A DNA stretch of 64,000 bases from Lineus longissimus (taxonomy: Eukaryota; Nemertea; Pilidiophora; Heteronemertea; Lineidae): NCBI RefSeq assembly GCF_910592395.1, contig NC_088323.1:744001-808000 (forward strand), written 5' to 3'. Under the pieces are notes generated by a model that ran no database searches, was not told where the DNA came from, and was given only the letters and a program-made list of their open reading frames with translations. The translations under genes were made by a program, and so were the position numbers. Positions 1-11,799 of this stretch are shown here, in pieces; the first letter of the stretch is position 1; each line of letters begins with the position of its first letter.

Positions 1-469
1 AATGTTTCTCACAATAGCCTCTTCTTTTGCTGGCGTCAGCAATCTTAAGAAAACAGCATCATGCACTTCTTATGTTGCTAGAAGGTTTTCGAGATGATTT
101 ACATCATTGTTACATAACCTTTCTTCACCACCGATTTGCCAGGGGAGGTTTTCCTAGACATATCGATGTATTTGAAAGATAATGTCACATATTTGCACTT
201 TTGTTGCAAGAATGTGACTGGAAACATCAGATGTGAACTCTTAAAAGGTTATATTTGTAAGAGATTATCAGCTAGGCTGGAACTCCAGAGAGGTGATCTT
301 CAGGTGGCCCACCAGAATGTGGACCCTGGCATTAAGCAGTTCCATTTCCCAGACTCATAAACATATAACATTTGCCAGTTTTCTTTGCGATGGAATAAAT
401 AGATATTCCAAACAAGCAAGAGTCACAATGTCTCTCCAATTAGTCCAAAGCTAATGAAAAAGGAAGTGA

Positions 470-880
470 CTATTTGGCAAGCCCGGTGTAACATCTGTGG
501 TTGTTACCCATGTGTCAGTGTTTCCAAACAATAGGCAGCTAGAGAAACCATGACTTTTCAATAGGGGGAAACACAGAAAAACTTGTCAATCTATCTTTTA
601 GCGTTCCCAAACAATGAGGGGAAACACTCAAAAATAGAAACACTCAAAAACATTACACCGGCTTACCAAACAGCGACTTTTTCTTGTCCTGAATGGAGAA
701 CCGAACTCATAAATATCAAAGTAAAGTCTCAAGCTCGCCAAACAGGGTAGATTGTTTACCTGTTTGGCAAGCCCGGCTGGCCGGACAGGGTGGCTTTTTA
801 GTGCTGTTTGGCAAGCGGCTCTCCAAACAGGACAATAAAAAATGCCTGTTCGGCGAGCGGCTTGCCAAATAGACCCGGCC
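470..880. repeat. Cluster of short direct and inverted repeats (MITE-like)
   Basis: The word TTTGGCAAGC and its reverse complement recur in both orientations. Direct-type copies lie near 474, 757, 807 and 847 (the last as TTCGGCGAGC). Inverted copies lie near 661 (GCTTACCAAACAG), 731 (GCTCGCCAAACAG) and 867 (CTTGCCAAATAG). Shorter CCAAACA words occur near 516, 607 and 823. Two direct copies share the longer word TTTGGCAAGCCCGG. Oppositely oriented copies could fold into hairpins, as in miniature inverted-repeat elements. No target-site duplication was identified and no family name can be given. Confidence 0.5.
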
Positions 881-2444
881 AATAAAAAAACTGACACAAT
901 TGAATGACTGCCTTCACCGGTCAGGTCTTCAGATTTCCGTAATTCACACCACAATATCAACATCAAGAGAAACATATTTTTACTACACACCAAATTCTAT
1001 CTTATCGTTCCAGATACCACCAGGTGGGTTCCACACAGAAAGAGAGATTGGAAAAATAGGAATGAGGTAAGGATGCTGTTAAAGCAGATAGTGTCAAACT
1101 TGATGTGTCCTGCAGATTTGACGATATGAACCGTGTGTGAAATAGAGCAACATGTTTATTTCACATAAGCTTCAGATCCTATGATGTTGAATTCGTTGAG
1201 ATTTTTTTGTGAGATGAGAAGACACAGTGGTCAGTCGGAGACTGTTCCACATGATGTCATATGATCAAACAGCTTGGTTGAAATAAGGCTTCGATCATCA
1301 TAGACTGCGCTAATATCAAATCTGTGTATTTGATAGAGTGATTCGAGTCAAATCAAGGATGAAAAAATGTCTGAGTCTTAATATTTTTTTCACTTTTTTC
1401 TTTCGGCTCAAAATGAAAAAACATCATCAGCTCCAAAAATATTTTGGCTTTGAGAATTTTTCAGAATTTTTAACTTATGAAAAATTTCTAACTTTGAGGT
1501 ATTCAGATGTTTAATGCACAAGGGGTGGCCTCGGGATACATGACTGATGAATTGCTCCGTTAAATTTATCATCAGTTTAACAGTTCAACGGAAACTCGAA
1601 AGATCTCTTTTGTATCATCACATTTCAAATGGTTCATACACATCAAATACCATTTCTTTACAAGGTTTATAACCTTAAACTCCAAGCAGCTTATTCGGTT
1701 AGGTCTCGGTGACTGATTTTTTTCAAGAAATGATGTATTGAAATTATCCCCTTGAAATATAAGCAATCCTTTGTTTTAACTCACGCTTAGCCGGGAGTGT
1801 TACATTGAGATATTCATCGACATCAACAGTATTCAGCGAACTAAGATGTTCGGTGATTCATTCCGTAATCACTTTCAAAACATTTTTTGGATCAAGAAGT
1901 TTTAAACAGTGCAGATTTCAGTGTCCTATATCCCACAAGTTTAGACTGACAGATTCTTCCAAAGGACGGCAGATCAATCATTATACTTTTGAAACGAAAT
2001 TCTAAAGTTTAGCTATAGCAACTGATATACCGAAAATTAGAGTAAACCCTCACTAGATTTAGTATTAGCGTACATTAAACACATAAATCAAGCAATATTC
2101 ATCCATGTAATTAAGTAATGCCTTCTAAACTTTCAAAGCAATATCACCACTGAGATTGAAGAGATATTATGATTGATAGAATTGGAGTAGATCACTTTTC
2201 CTTCATCTTCAAGGGCAGATGAATGAACCTTTAATATCCTTATCTGATTCGTACTTCCTCTTTGAAAAATGGGCCCGTCATTAATTTAATGATGGAATCC
2301 GTTCAAAAGATTTTGATGGGCCAATAAAGAATTTATATCACAATTGGAAAACTTCCTTTTTTTACAGAATTTGGACGATTGTTACTCTGATGGGTTATAG
2401 GTTGATGCTAACGTGCATTTCGTTTGGACCCGCCATCATAGATA

Positions 2445-2502
2445 GATGACCCATCATCACAGAATCTAAGATGACCCATCATCACAGAATCTATGATGGG
2501 TC
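2445..2502. repeat. Two tandem 25-bp units followed by an inverted word
   Basis: Two nearly identical 25-bp units lie head to tail. The first begins GATGACCCATCATCACAGAA. The next bases, GATGGGTCA, reverse-complement the TGACCCATC core of the units, so this arm can pair with either one. A looser relative (ATCATCAGAGAATCTACAAT) occurs near 2527-2546. Length and copy number are too small to assign a repeat class. Confidence 0.6.
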
Positions 2503-3538
2503 AATTGTATAATGTGGATGTTATTAATCATCAGAGAATCTACAATGGTCCAATCGATCAATCTTTGACGGAATATTTTGTCTGTGTATACATATAGGAA
2601 AAGATCAGATGATAAATGTCCTCATATTATCTAGTCTTAGACACGAGATGATGGTAATCTTATCAAAAGGCACCGCAACAGCATTCATGATACGGGATGA
2701 AAGAAAACAATTTAGAACAACCACGCAAATGCTGCAATTGTCCAGAAATAATCCACAATAAAAGCGAGCCATCTTGTTTGACATTTACATTTGCATGCAA
2801 TGATACTAATCCGGTTATTGCACGAGATTTTTCAATGACCATGCACACCATGTTGTTGATTAATGGTAGGTATAGTTATGAAAAAGGGGTCGCAGACATG
2901 AGACGTACAATGCGTATTGTCGCCAACGACGCATGAGAATCTGTAAGATTACCAAAGATCTAACATATTTTTTTAATTTTACCTATGGATCAAGCTATGG
3001 TGAACAGGAACGACTGAAGCTGATTGACCTATGATTTGGATGAAATGAAATATACCTATATTGACCTACAAGTGGTCCATCAAGAACCTTTGCCAGACAA
3101 TTACAAGTTACTGTCGCAAATCAATCTATTTAGAGTAATACTTTAGAAATTAATAGTATCACTCTTTTTTTGCAGGATGGTCAATAGCCAAATTTACTGC
3201 GGCCAATGAGTTTTCCAGATTTAGGAGCAATTCCAACAGATCCTCGCGTTGTGAGTGAAATGAACTGGATATCGAATGATATGAATACTGAGGAATAGTC
3301 ATATCAGCTTGAAGATTAGTTTTTGTGTTGGTAGCAAGCATAAACAACCTCCAGACACCGAATTTGCCCCAGAATGGATTAACAGTTGTTTTAGTAGAAT
3401 CAACGACGAACTGCTAAGGTCCTACTGAAATTCAGGGAATACTTCTGGACACAATGCACTCGGTACTTCAATTGGGCACTAACTCAATATATGACAATTC
3501 GGAGTAATTTACGGGGAGATTCTAGCGAACACAAAAAA

Positions 3539-4681
3539 ATGGGAGAAATAATGTATCAAGCAGCAGAACTGGAGGTGAAAATGTTTCCAAATGGGACAAT
3601 AATCAACATGACACGAAAGAGTAATATTACACTCTTTGAAGATGTGCCAGATTCAGAGCCGGACTTTTTTGCTCATCCTATCATGGTCATACGGCTTGTG
3701 CTCTGTACACTGTCCATTCTCCTGAATTCACTTTCTTTATTTGTGGTGGCCAATATCAACGGGACGTACACGACGCATCTCCGCCTTATTATGAGTTTGT
3801 GCATATCGGACACATTAGTTAGCATTGGGACTCTCGCCAATATGATCATGGAGTCTCACTTCTACAACGTGTGTTTCGAACGTGTCCTTAATGCCACCAG
3901 CAGTACTGCCTTCGTAGTTTCCTTACTGAATCTTATGTGTATGGCGTTAGATCACTACCTAGCGATAGTGCGTCCAATTCACTACCCGATCCAAATGACC
4001 AGCCGACGCGCAATTTGCATAATAATTATATTATGGATAATATCATTCGTGGTGGGATTTTCTGAATTTTTCGTTGGTGCACCGTATTATAAGGAATACC
4101 AAGACAAGAAAACTTTTTGCGAATTCATACACTCAAATAAATTCCCGTACACGCCCGACTATGTTATTCTGGTTATCATCATAGTGTGTTTCGTGCTTAT
4201 GACGTTCATATACAGCAGGATCCTTCTCGAGATACAGAGACACAGAGAACGCGCCACAAATAACCCAGATCTACGGCGGAACCGTAAAGCACTAATCACA
4301 ACCATAATCATCTTAGGTACTTTCACTTTGTGCTGGGTACCCCTTTGCCTTTTCAACATATCCGCCATCATCCAAATTAAACTAAACTTCCAAGCTTTTG
4401 CGGCAAACATTCACATATACGATGCAGGCACGGAATACTTGATGAACCTTATGTTACTGAACGCTGTTCTGGACCCGATTATTTACGCAGTGCGGATGCG
4501 TGAGGTGCAAAGATCATACAACCGCCTGTCGAAAAAGTGCTGCTGGATATGTGTGAAAGACCAACCAATGAGAAGCGAAGTACATACAGCTGTGAGTCTC
4601 CTCGATGGTCATTCCCGCTCCACTTACAGATTCTCAGATTCGACTCGCCGATCCAACAACTATAGCGAGTCCATCCTTTGA
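3539..4681 (+). CDS. Class A (rhodopsin-like) GPCR, MECA-type features, single coding exon
   Basis: This encodes a seven-transmembrane receptor of about 380 aa that would signal through G proteins at the plasma membrane. The N-terminus has sequons at N18, N23 and N29. Class A anchors visible are N63 (1.50), D91 (2.50), W166 (4.50), CWVP at 265-268 (TM6) and DPIIY at 312-316 (TM7). C112 and C194 are placed for the TM3-ECL2 disulfide. TM5 (about 207-228) lacks the usual proline and TM7 has DPxxY. In known families this combination is typical of the MECA cluster (melanocortin, EDG, cannabinoid, adenosine). DRY is replaced by DHY (138-140), so the usual Arg3.50 is missing. The start at 3539 is preferred over the in-frame ATG at 3491 because it has A at -3 and G at +4, whereas 3491 has T at -3. 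A Cys cluster (KKCCWIC, about 332-338) could be palmitoylated. The ligand is unknown. The family call is firm and the subfamily tentative. Confidence 0.9.
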   Translation: MGEIMYQAAELEVKMFPNGTIINMTRKSNITLFEDVPDSEPDFFAHPIMVIRLVLCTLSILLNSLSLFVVANINGTYTTHLRLIMSLCISDTLVSIGTLANMIMESHFYNVCFERVLNATSSTAFVVSLLNLMCMALDHYLAIVRPIHYPIQMTSRRAICIIIILWIISFVVGFSEFFVGAPYYKEYQDKKTFCEFIHSNKFPYTPDYVILVIIIVCFVLMTFIYSRILLEIQRHRERATNNPDLRRNRKALITTIIILGTFTLCWVPLCLFNISAIIQIKLNFQAFAANIHIYDAGTEYLMNLMLLNAVLDPIIYAVRMREVQRSYNRLSKKCCWICVKDQPMRSEVHTAVSLLDGHSRSTYRFSDSTRRSNNYSESIL

Positions 4682-4706
4682 AAGCAAACTTCACTTGGCA
4701 GTTGCG

Positions 4707-4712
4707 AATAAA
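4707..4712 (+). promoter_or_regulatory. Candidate poly(A) signal AATAAA of the GPCR gene
   Basis: AATAAA lies 26 bases after the GPCR stop codon on the same strand. This would give a very short 3' UTR. It is the first canonical hexamer downstream, but usage is inferred. Confidence 0.5.
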
Positions 4713-4719
4713 ACTGATG

Positions 4720-7700
4720 TGGTATTCTGGTATCAACAAGTCGGCAACTGAGGCAGAATAATCCGTTGATGGAAACTGAGAAAAGTTAACAGTAGTTCCG
4801 GACATCAAGCCATACAAACTGCCCGGTGAAGATTGCTTTGAAGGAACAAACCAACGGCAGGTTTTAAAGTAAGGCGCACAAGGCAATGTCTATCCAGAGG
4901 TGCAGTGCTCCCCATATTTGAAAAAAACTGCTGGAATTGACCATGAATTTTGGTAAATTGACCCTGAAAAGCACAATAGGGGCCCCCTCTTTCTCTGTCT
5001 CTTGGATCCACACCTAGAAGGCGACCAAATTGAAAGTGATTTTCAATACTGTACACCATCACTTTCCATGCTCGTGCATACTTTACAGTTTACAGTAGCT
5101 GATGTCAAGCAGTCAGTTTGTCGATGTCCTAATCTTGACGATTTGACACATCCACAAAATACTGACAAGTTGACCAGATTTACTCTTGGTCCCACAGTTG
5201 CTCTTGTGTGCCCCTAACTTATAATGCCTGTTCTTGCCGGCATTGGCAAACAGCCTTTGCATCAGATTTTGTTAGCCCAACGCCCACATGCTAAGCTTGC
5301 CAAAGGTCTCAAAACACCTCATGGAATAAGTGACAAATTTCTTGAGAAACTATCTCAGAAACATGTGTAGTTCTGGCACGATATCTGATTGATATTGAAG
5401 TGATGTTTTAAGAAACAATGGTAAGGCTTAAAGTCGATAGTAAAATGTGGTAGTGCCGTTCAATTTGTTAGATGTCTGAGGAAATGTTTGTGATTTCTGT
5501 TGTTGATAAGGCAAACAAGTCATTCTGTGCTGATGTATTCAACTGAAAATGATACAATTTAACCACCTTAATTCAAAACTAAACCCCTGGATGATAGAAT
5601 CAGTGTTATCAATATTACTTTGTGAATGATATCTTAAAATGTGCGAGGCAAGAAAACTTGTTATTTATAATCTGCCGAGAATTACAAAATTTCTGTTTTT
5701 GCCTCTCACTTGTCTGATTATGTTTTTTTCAGTACGATACGGTGTTAAAGCTAACACACTGGCAAAAAGTGGACCCCTGAATGAAATCTCTGTTCGTAGG
5801 TACGTCCATCTATCCCAATCAGATCTATGACAATTTGCAGCTTGATTGTCAAGGTCAGCATCCACTACTAACCAACCCATACCTCCTGTCTGAAATATTT
5901 ACCCTGAATGTCAGGGTGCTTCCTTTATATCCGTATGATTTGCATTAACAAATTTCTGTCTTGAAAAAGAGCTGACAACTGTGCCCACACCCTGCCTTCA
6001 GTACTCCGTTAACATGAAAACCCAACACTCGATACACCTGAACACTTGTTTATGGAATGGGGCAAACAAACAGACATGATCATCATCATCATCATCAAAA
6101 GCATCATTATCATCAGCTTCGCCATAATCATCATCATTGTTATCATCACCCTCATCATCATATTCATCACCACGATCTATGAACATAGGAATCATAGTTT
6201 CACTTTGATCCATCAGATTTATGGATCTTGGAACACATGAACCATCCAATTCTTTTTACAGCAGACCAGTGCCCAATGTTCAAAGCCTGGTTAGAACATA
6301 GTGACTGACAGACTGTTATTAAACTAAGTAGTACCCATGATGGAGCCCTCGAGGTTCCGCTTACTTAGTGGTGGCACAGCGGCAGCTAAGCCTTATGGAG
6401 CAAACCTAGCAGCACGCTAACAGAACAGTGGTTTAGCGGCCGCCAACCAATCATTAGCAGATATCGGAGCTTTGAACAACCGGGCCAAATTGTTCTACAT
6501 GCACCATCCATAACCATTTGACATTCACTTCATCTTCATACGTTTTATGATTTCGTCATCGAGTCAATCTCATCAACGACAAGCCAGGCATCTTCATTAT
6601 CAATGTCAGAAATGTCATCATCATTACATGGTACATCCATACAACACACACACTTCAAGTTGACCAACTCTCAAATAGGTTCATTCTGTACGGATTCAAA
6701 TTTCGTCACATTTATACATGCACATCACCAGAGTTGCGATCATTTCACTCCGTATAAAGTCTAAAGGCTTAACTAAAAGTGATGACGCTGGATCAACTTA
6801 AGGCCAGCGTTAGTGGCTTCATTTGTCTTGACCAACCGGTCCAGGTATTTGAAAATATCAATGCTTCAGTTCTGCTTTTAATCTTTTGCCCTGTAGTCGA
6901 TGGCTGGATTCATTATAATTCAAAGCATGATAATGATCAACACATTCTGTCAAATACACCTTTGGCTAATTCATCCGCCTCAGCAGTCTTGACAACACCT
7001 TGAGAATTGAAAATGTATTTCACTTTGATGTTCATCCCACATCAGCAACGTGAAAGGGAAGGTAACTGGTTTAAGATCTCATTCGTGGAGAATAAAGAAG
7101 AAACCATGCGTTTCGAAAGCTTGGTAGTCGCCACTGCAGGGTGATTGGATTAAGACAAAGATGTTTCATATTTCACAGAGTCATTTCCTGTCGCGAACAA
7201 CTTTCCAAAGGCAAGCCAGGTACATACTGCTTTACAACATCGAATGCAACATGTATGAAAATGAGATTGGGAATAACATAAGCTTTGACACTGAAAGTCA
7301 AGAGTCATATTCTCTCGCAGCCATGCAATCATCAGAACGAATTTTTCTCTGGGTGTTTCAAGAACTAGTGAGGTGCATCATTATTGAAAGCTAGATATAC
7401 CTATTGGCAAACAGTTCAAGTTACCATTCACTCTTCAGGCCCTAACCCTGGACTTCTAGACTAAACATAAACATATCTTTAAGAGAGCACACATAGAAGT
7501 TATCCGGAACAAAAACAGATGTCCTCAAAAGAACAGCATATCTTACTTTTACAGCAGACTTGAAGTTAAAGATATGAAAATATAGATAGCTAATGGCTGT
7601 CTAATCTACTGCCCCGAGGCAGATACAGGTATCGAAGTACCTTTTTCCCAGTATCCAAACCACACCCAGACTCTATAAAGATAGCAGCCATCGCACCTAT

Positions 7701-8480
7701 GAACAGGGTTGTATTTTGTTGCCAGCTTTTGTGAGAAGTTGTTGCTCTATCTGTTGTCGATATGACTTTGTCAAATTTATCTGGCGTCATGTTTTACATT
7801 GTATATCCATCCAATGACATACTGGTAAAGAAGTTTTTGTCACCTTTCTAATTGGGTTATGGCAAATATTCAAAAGACACGAACCAAATTCGGATAACCA
7901 GACAAAGTAAATGCGTCATTCTCTTAAACTTCACAGAGAGAAATAGTTGTTCGTGCTATTATCCAGCGTGAAAATCTCTGAAAAAAACAGAATCCTTTCC
8001 TTTCTTGTTTTAACAAATGCCTATTTTGATCCATCTCACAACCATTGTGACTCTTTTTATGTTGTGCATGTCTTATGTTGTCACACTAACTTTTCACCAA
8101 ACAACGCTTTAGCGGAGTTATCATTTCACCAAAAACCTTGGTGATCTCAGTTTTGGCCTACACAGTAACTCCATCCTCACTGTGTTTGGTGTGCCAACCT
8201 ACCAATACCTCCAGTTGGGTATCAATTCCTTAAACCTATTATTCATTTCCCCCAAAAGCAACCATCTTCATTTCATCACATCAGTTCACCATCTGCGTCA
8301 ATTATTCAAGTGTTTTTTTTTAAATTTCTCAGAACTGACAACCCTTTCACATCCCCTAGTGAAAATTGTACAGCTTACAGTACAACATTTGATTTCATTT
8401 AATGCTTCACTCTCGCATCATCATAATACTCATTGCATTCAGCATCTGGCATGCCCTGAGATTCTCATGCTCATATCATG
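4720..8480. other. Intergenic stretch without supported genes
   Basis: Short open frames here resemble no family I recognise. The expected downstream MLH1 exons (second half of the transducer domain and the C-terminal dimerisation domain) were looked for on the - strand and not found. The only structured content is the ATC/CAT microsatellite at about 6077-6175. Confidence 0.55.
6077..6175. repeat. Imperfect (ATC)n microsatellite
   Basis: A run of ATC/CAT triplets (GATCATCATCATCATCATCA) continues as imperfect ATC, ATT and ACC triplets. Two open frames through it, isoleucine-rich on + and aspartate-rich on -, are artefacts of the repeat. Confidence 0.85.
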
Positions 8481-8491
8481 AAAAGTCAGGA

Positions 8492-8686
8492 GCTCAGGCC
8501 TTGGAATTCTAAGGCTCAGACCTTGGGATTTTAAGGTTCAGGCCTTGGAATTCTAAGGCTCAAACCTTGGGATTTTAAGGTTCAGGCTTTGGAATTCTAA
8601 GGCTCAGGCTTTAGGAATCGAAGGCTCAGGCTTTGGGATTCTAAGGCTTAAGTTTTGGGATTCTAAGGCTCAGGCCTTGGGATTCT
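8492..8686. repeat. 22-bp minisatellite, about 9 copies
   Basis: Tandem units are of the type GGCTCAGGCCTTGGGATTCT followed by AA. In the first five units two variants alternate, one ending GGAATTCTAA and the other GGGATTTTAA, so the ancestral amplification step was a 44-bp dimer. Later units are more uniform. The period is not a multiple of three, so it is not coding. Confidence 0.9.
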
Positions 8687-8689
8687 CCT

Positions 8690-9430
8690 CCCCATCACAT
8701 CAAGACAGAGAAAACTCTGAAGAATAGAAGCTGGGCAAATTGTTATTGGAAAAGGCCAAGGCTCAATCGATAAGCAACTTCTTTCTGTTTTATACAAGGT
8801 GTCAGGATCAGTAACAAGGAGACAGCAAGTTGCAAAGAGAGACTTAGAATTTGATGTACTTGTATCTTTGCCAATGTTTTGATATAACTTCGTTTTGTGA
8901 AGGAATTTGTAGTTTGTAGACAGTGTAAATGAATTGTTGAAGACAAAGTCACAACCATGTCTCTCTATCATGTTGAAGAGACTATCTTAACCATTGTTTC
9001 TATACCATTGTTTGGAGTAGTGTATAAGATCTGTTACAAGTGAAGATCACAAAAATGTTTATTTTCAAAATCGTGTTAACATATCACTGTCATGTTGTAG
9101 TTAGTAGATGACAGTCAAAGTATTTAACAGAATATATCAATATAGGCCTGGCTGCCCAATTGGCAGGAACGTTTCCTTATGGTACGATTGTAAATAAGAT
9201 TATGAGACGAAGCATAGAGGATAATGCTAGCATTTGTCTCCAATGCTGATTGAGCAACTGGGCCATGATTGTTATAATGAAATGATATAAAATATTGTGA
9301 AAATAAACTGTTGATTTTGAATAGAAATTTGCTTCAGTCTTTCCATTGCCTGATTCTTAGAGGGTAGGCCATTCAGTGGTGGTGCAGGAGAGTAGAAATG
9401 CAGTTATACACAATGCCATAGGGCAGCTAT
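8690..9430. other. Non-coding stretch with a + strand poly(A)-like signal
   Basis: No recognisable gene was found. An AATAAA lies at about 9303-9308 on the + strand and could end an untraced transcript, or be chance. On the - strand, where MLH1 should continue, nothing resembles its next exon. Confidence 0.4.
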
Positions 9431-9496
9431 CATCCATGCAAATTTGCTAAGTTTACAGTATCTACAATGACCGAGATCAAGAAAGAAATGGCTAAC

Positions 9497-11773
9497 CTTG
9501 CAACAGATGCTCCGAAGATGGTGCGGATGTTGTCCAAGATTGATGCGTTGGGAGGAGTGCGCACATCAGCAGTGCTCTCCCCATGTTTCTTTAGAGTGAA
9601 TCCTACACCTGCGTTGTGAACAGCATACCTGGGGATAAAACAAAAATATGAGGTTATCACCACCTCGATGAGATACATGTGCATTCAGAGACAGAGACCA
9701 GATACGATTGCTGAGACAAACTTGAAACGACAACTGATACAAAGCTCGAGAAGTCATGGAATGAAAATGTTCTTGCTCACCTGCTGACGACTTCAGTTAC
9801 TTTGGCATGCTCTTCTGAAGGACTTTTCAATGCTTTCTTCCTCGTTGGAATATTATAGAAAAGATCCTCCACCTGAAATCAGAATAACTGGTTTAATCAT
9901 AGCTATCGGACGAAGACAATTTGACATTCCAGTAACATCCCTTAGACATAGTTACAAATAAGGCAGATATGAACATGTCTTTTCTTGACAAGATGAGACA
10001 TCTCCGTTCATCAAGAGTGTAGCCCTAGATGAACCAGTCCAGCTTTCTCACAAACACTATTCCTGCTTTGAGACGAGACTCACATTAAGATGGAGATTTT
10101 CATAACCTGCTTGCCATTGCCAGGACCGGCAGAATATACCACATCAATGTCTCAATAGTAACAGATTTGGTATCTTTACTCAATGATATTTTAAATGATC
10201 TCGAGTACTTACTGTAATTTGAGTACCAACATTGCCAGCACATGGCTTCACAGGGCCCTTCAGTTTACTGTCACTGTATGAACCCCTGTAACAGTAAAAG
10301 GAGACTGCTAACAGGATTATAGCAAGGAAAGCCCATGACAAGGTGATGCAATACATGAATATAACATTTCAAAATGCCCAATATGTTTATAGAGCTAATG
10401 TTACACTAGTTGACCACACATTTAACTTAGTGTAACTACTTTTGATGAAAGTTCACATTCCCAACTGACTTACTTATAAGCACACTTGGCATCTGTTGAC
10501 CTTGTTGTTATGGTAACATGAGCAACATGGCTGATACTGGCCAAAGCCTCTCCACGGAATCCATATGTCGCAATTGAATTCAGATCTTCAAATTTCTGTA
10601 ACTTGCTGGTGGTAAAACGCTCACAGACAATGTCCATGTCATCTTTCTGAAGTAAAAAAGTAACCTTATCTGCTCAGTATTAAAAGCAGTCTGACATTCC
10701 ACATCATGTTAAAGCCAGAATGCATGCACAAGATTCATTCTTACGGCTTGCCAAGATTGGATTCACTGCAAGGGCCTCGGGAGCTTTCTACAGGATTGAA
10801 CCATAGAAACTGAAAATACATCAAGAGATGAAAAATAGGAACCCACATCTGCCAACCCAAAAATCACCCAGTTTGTACTTCAAGTAGATTTGAGAGATGA
10901 TGTGAACACTGTGACAACCTTAATTCCATGTCCATTATCCTGGATCTGCAAGAGCTTCAATCCACCTTGTTTCACTGTTACTTGTATACTGGTCGCTTTA
11001 GCATCAAGACTGAAACAAAGAGATGACACTGTCATATTGTATTTTTTACTGCATATTGTACAACCCATCGTAAATGTAAGGAATCTTCTCAATCCAAGCT
11101 TATTTCAATGATTTTGCTTCATACCTGAGTTTATAATTAAACAAGACATTAATGCAACTTATCACTTCCATTAGAAATTAGACCAATTGACTCTCATTGT
11201 AAATACTTGATTGAACATGAAATTAAACACAACACTTGCATTTTAAAGATACAGAACAACTACACTGATCACAATTTCTAAACCCACAGAAAGAAAGACA
11301 TACCATTACTATAAATAATAGGTATTGTGCTACACATTCAAAGTCATTCTTATGGCCACAATTTCAAATAATGACCATGGATCAAGGACAAATAGCCAGA
11401 CCTGATATCGTATGCCTGGTTAGCTGCAGCATCCTAGATGGACTTCCTGATATTACAAGCATCCCGGCCCTGTCAGATGACTTGATTAACTACCGGATTC
11501 ATTCGCAGGACCCGAGCTCTCAAGATTTTCACTGCTTTAGCAACCCAGGTGGCATGACAATGTAGCAAATATTTCCAGCCCCCCTGATCACTTGCCGATA
11601 TATTCAGCACCCCAATGAGATGGACTTTTTGATAGTGATACTTCAAAAAGAATACCACACCTATTTTCTATCATTTCTTTCAGAGCGTTGGCTGGACGCT
11701 GGATAACTTCACCAGCAGCTATCTTGTTGACCACCACCTCATCTAACCTCTGTATTGATCTGACCTCTGTCAT
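9497..11773 (-). CDS. MLH1: DNA mismatch repair protein MLH1, N-terminal half only (six exons)
   Basis: MLH1 is the MutL homologue that couples mismatch recognition to strand excision in the nucleus. Exons on the - strand are 11773-11661, 11009-10919, 10646-10474, 10285-10213, 9872-9781 and 9628-9497. All junctions are GT-AG and the phases agree throughout (674 nt, about 224 residues). GHKL ATPase motifs are present: the E-x-x-x-N box (KEMIENSLDA, about 32-41), DNGHGI and the [11 protein letters not shown] lid. The last exon enters the transducer domain ([10 protein letters not shown]) and ends at a GTTAGC donor with an open phase, so the message continues. The next conserved segment (ELIEIGCED-like) and everything after it, about two thirds of the usual 750 aa, was not found down to position 1. 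The gene either has a very long intron running off the window or is truncated. The ATG has A at -3. A TTTCAG acceptor just upstream (exon base 11792) implies a 5' UTR exon farther away. Confidence 0.92.
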
Positions 11774-11799
11774 TGTGGGCTCGAAGGTGAATCTGAAAT

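Larger units (their letters stand above)
1..3400. other. Non-coding stretch upstream of the GPCR gene
   Basis: No reading frame here looks like a protein family I know. The visible content is repetitive. There is a cluster of short inverted repeats at 470-880. Two tandem copies of a 25-bp unit (2445-2469, 2470-2494) carry the word GATGACCCATCATCACAG and are followed by its inverse GATGGGTCA at 2494-2502. A pyrimidine-rich tract ending in TTTTTTTGCAG at about 3164-3175 could be a splice acceptor for a 5' UTR exon of the downstream GPCR, but there is no direct support for that. Confidence 0.6.

Noticed and set aside
3491-3538. Upstream in-frame ATG as GPCR start
   Set aside because: Weak context (T at -3); the ATG at 3539 has A at -3 and G at +4 and leaves a normal N-terminus.
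5998-6249. Asp-rich and Ile-rich frames on opposite strands
   Set aside because: Both are produced by the ATC microsatellite.
8663-8971. Possible next MLH1 exon on the - strand
   Set aside because: The frame does not match the expected transducer sequence and runs into the minisatellite.
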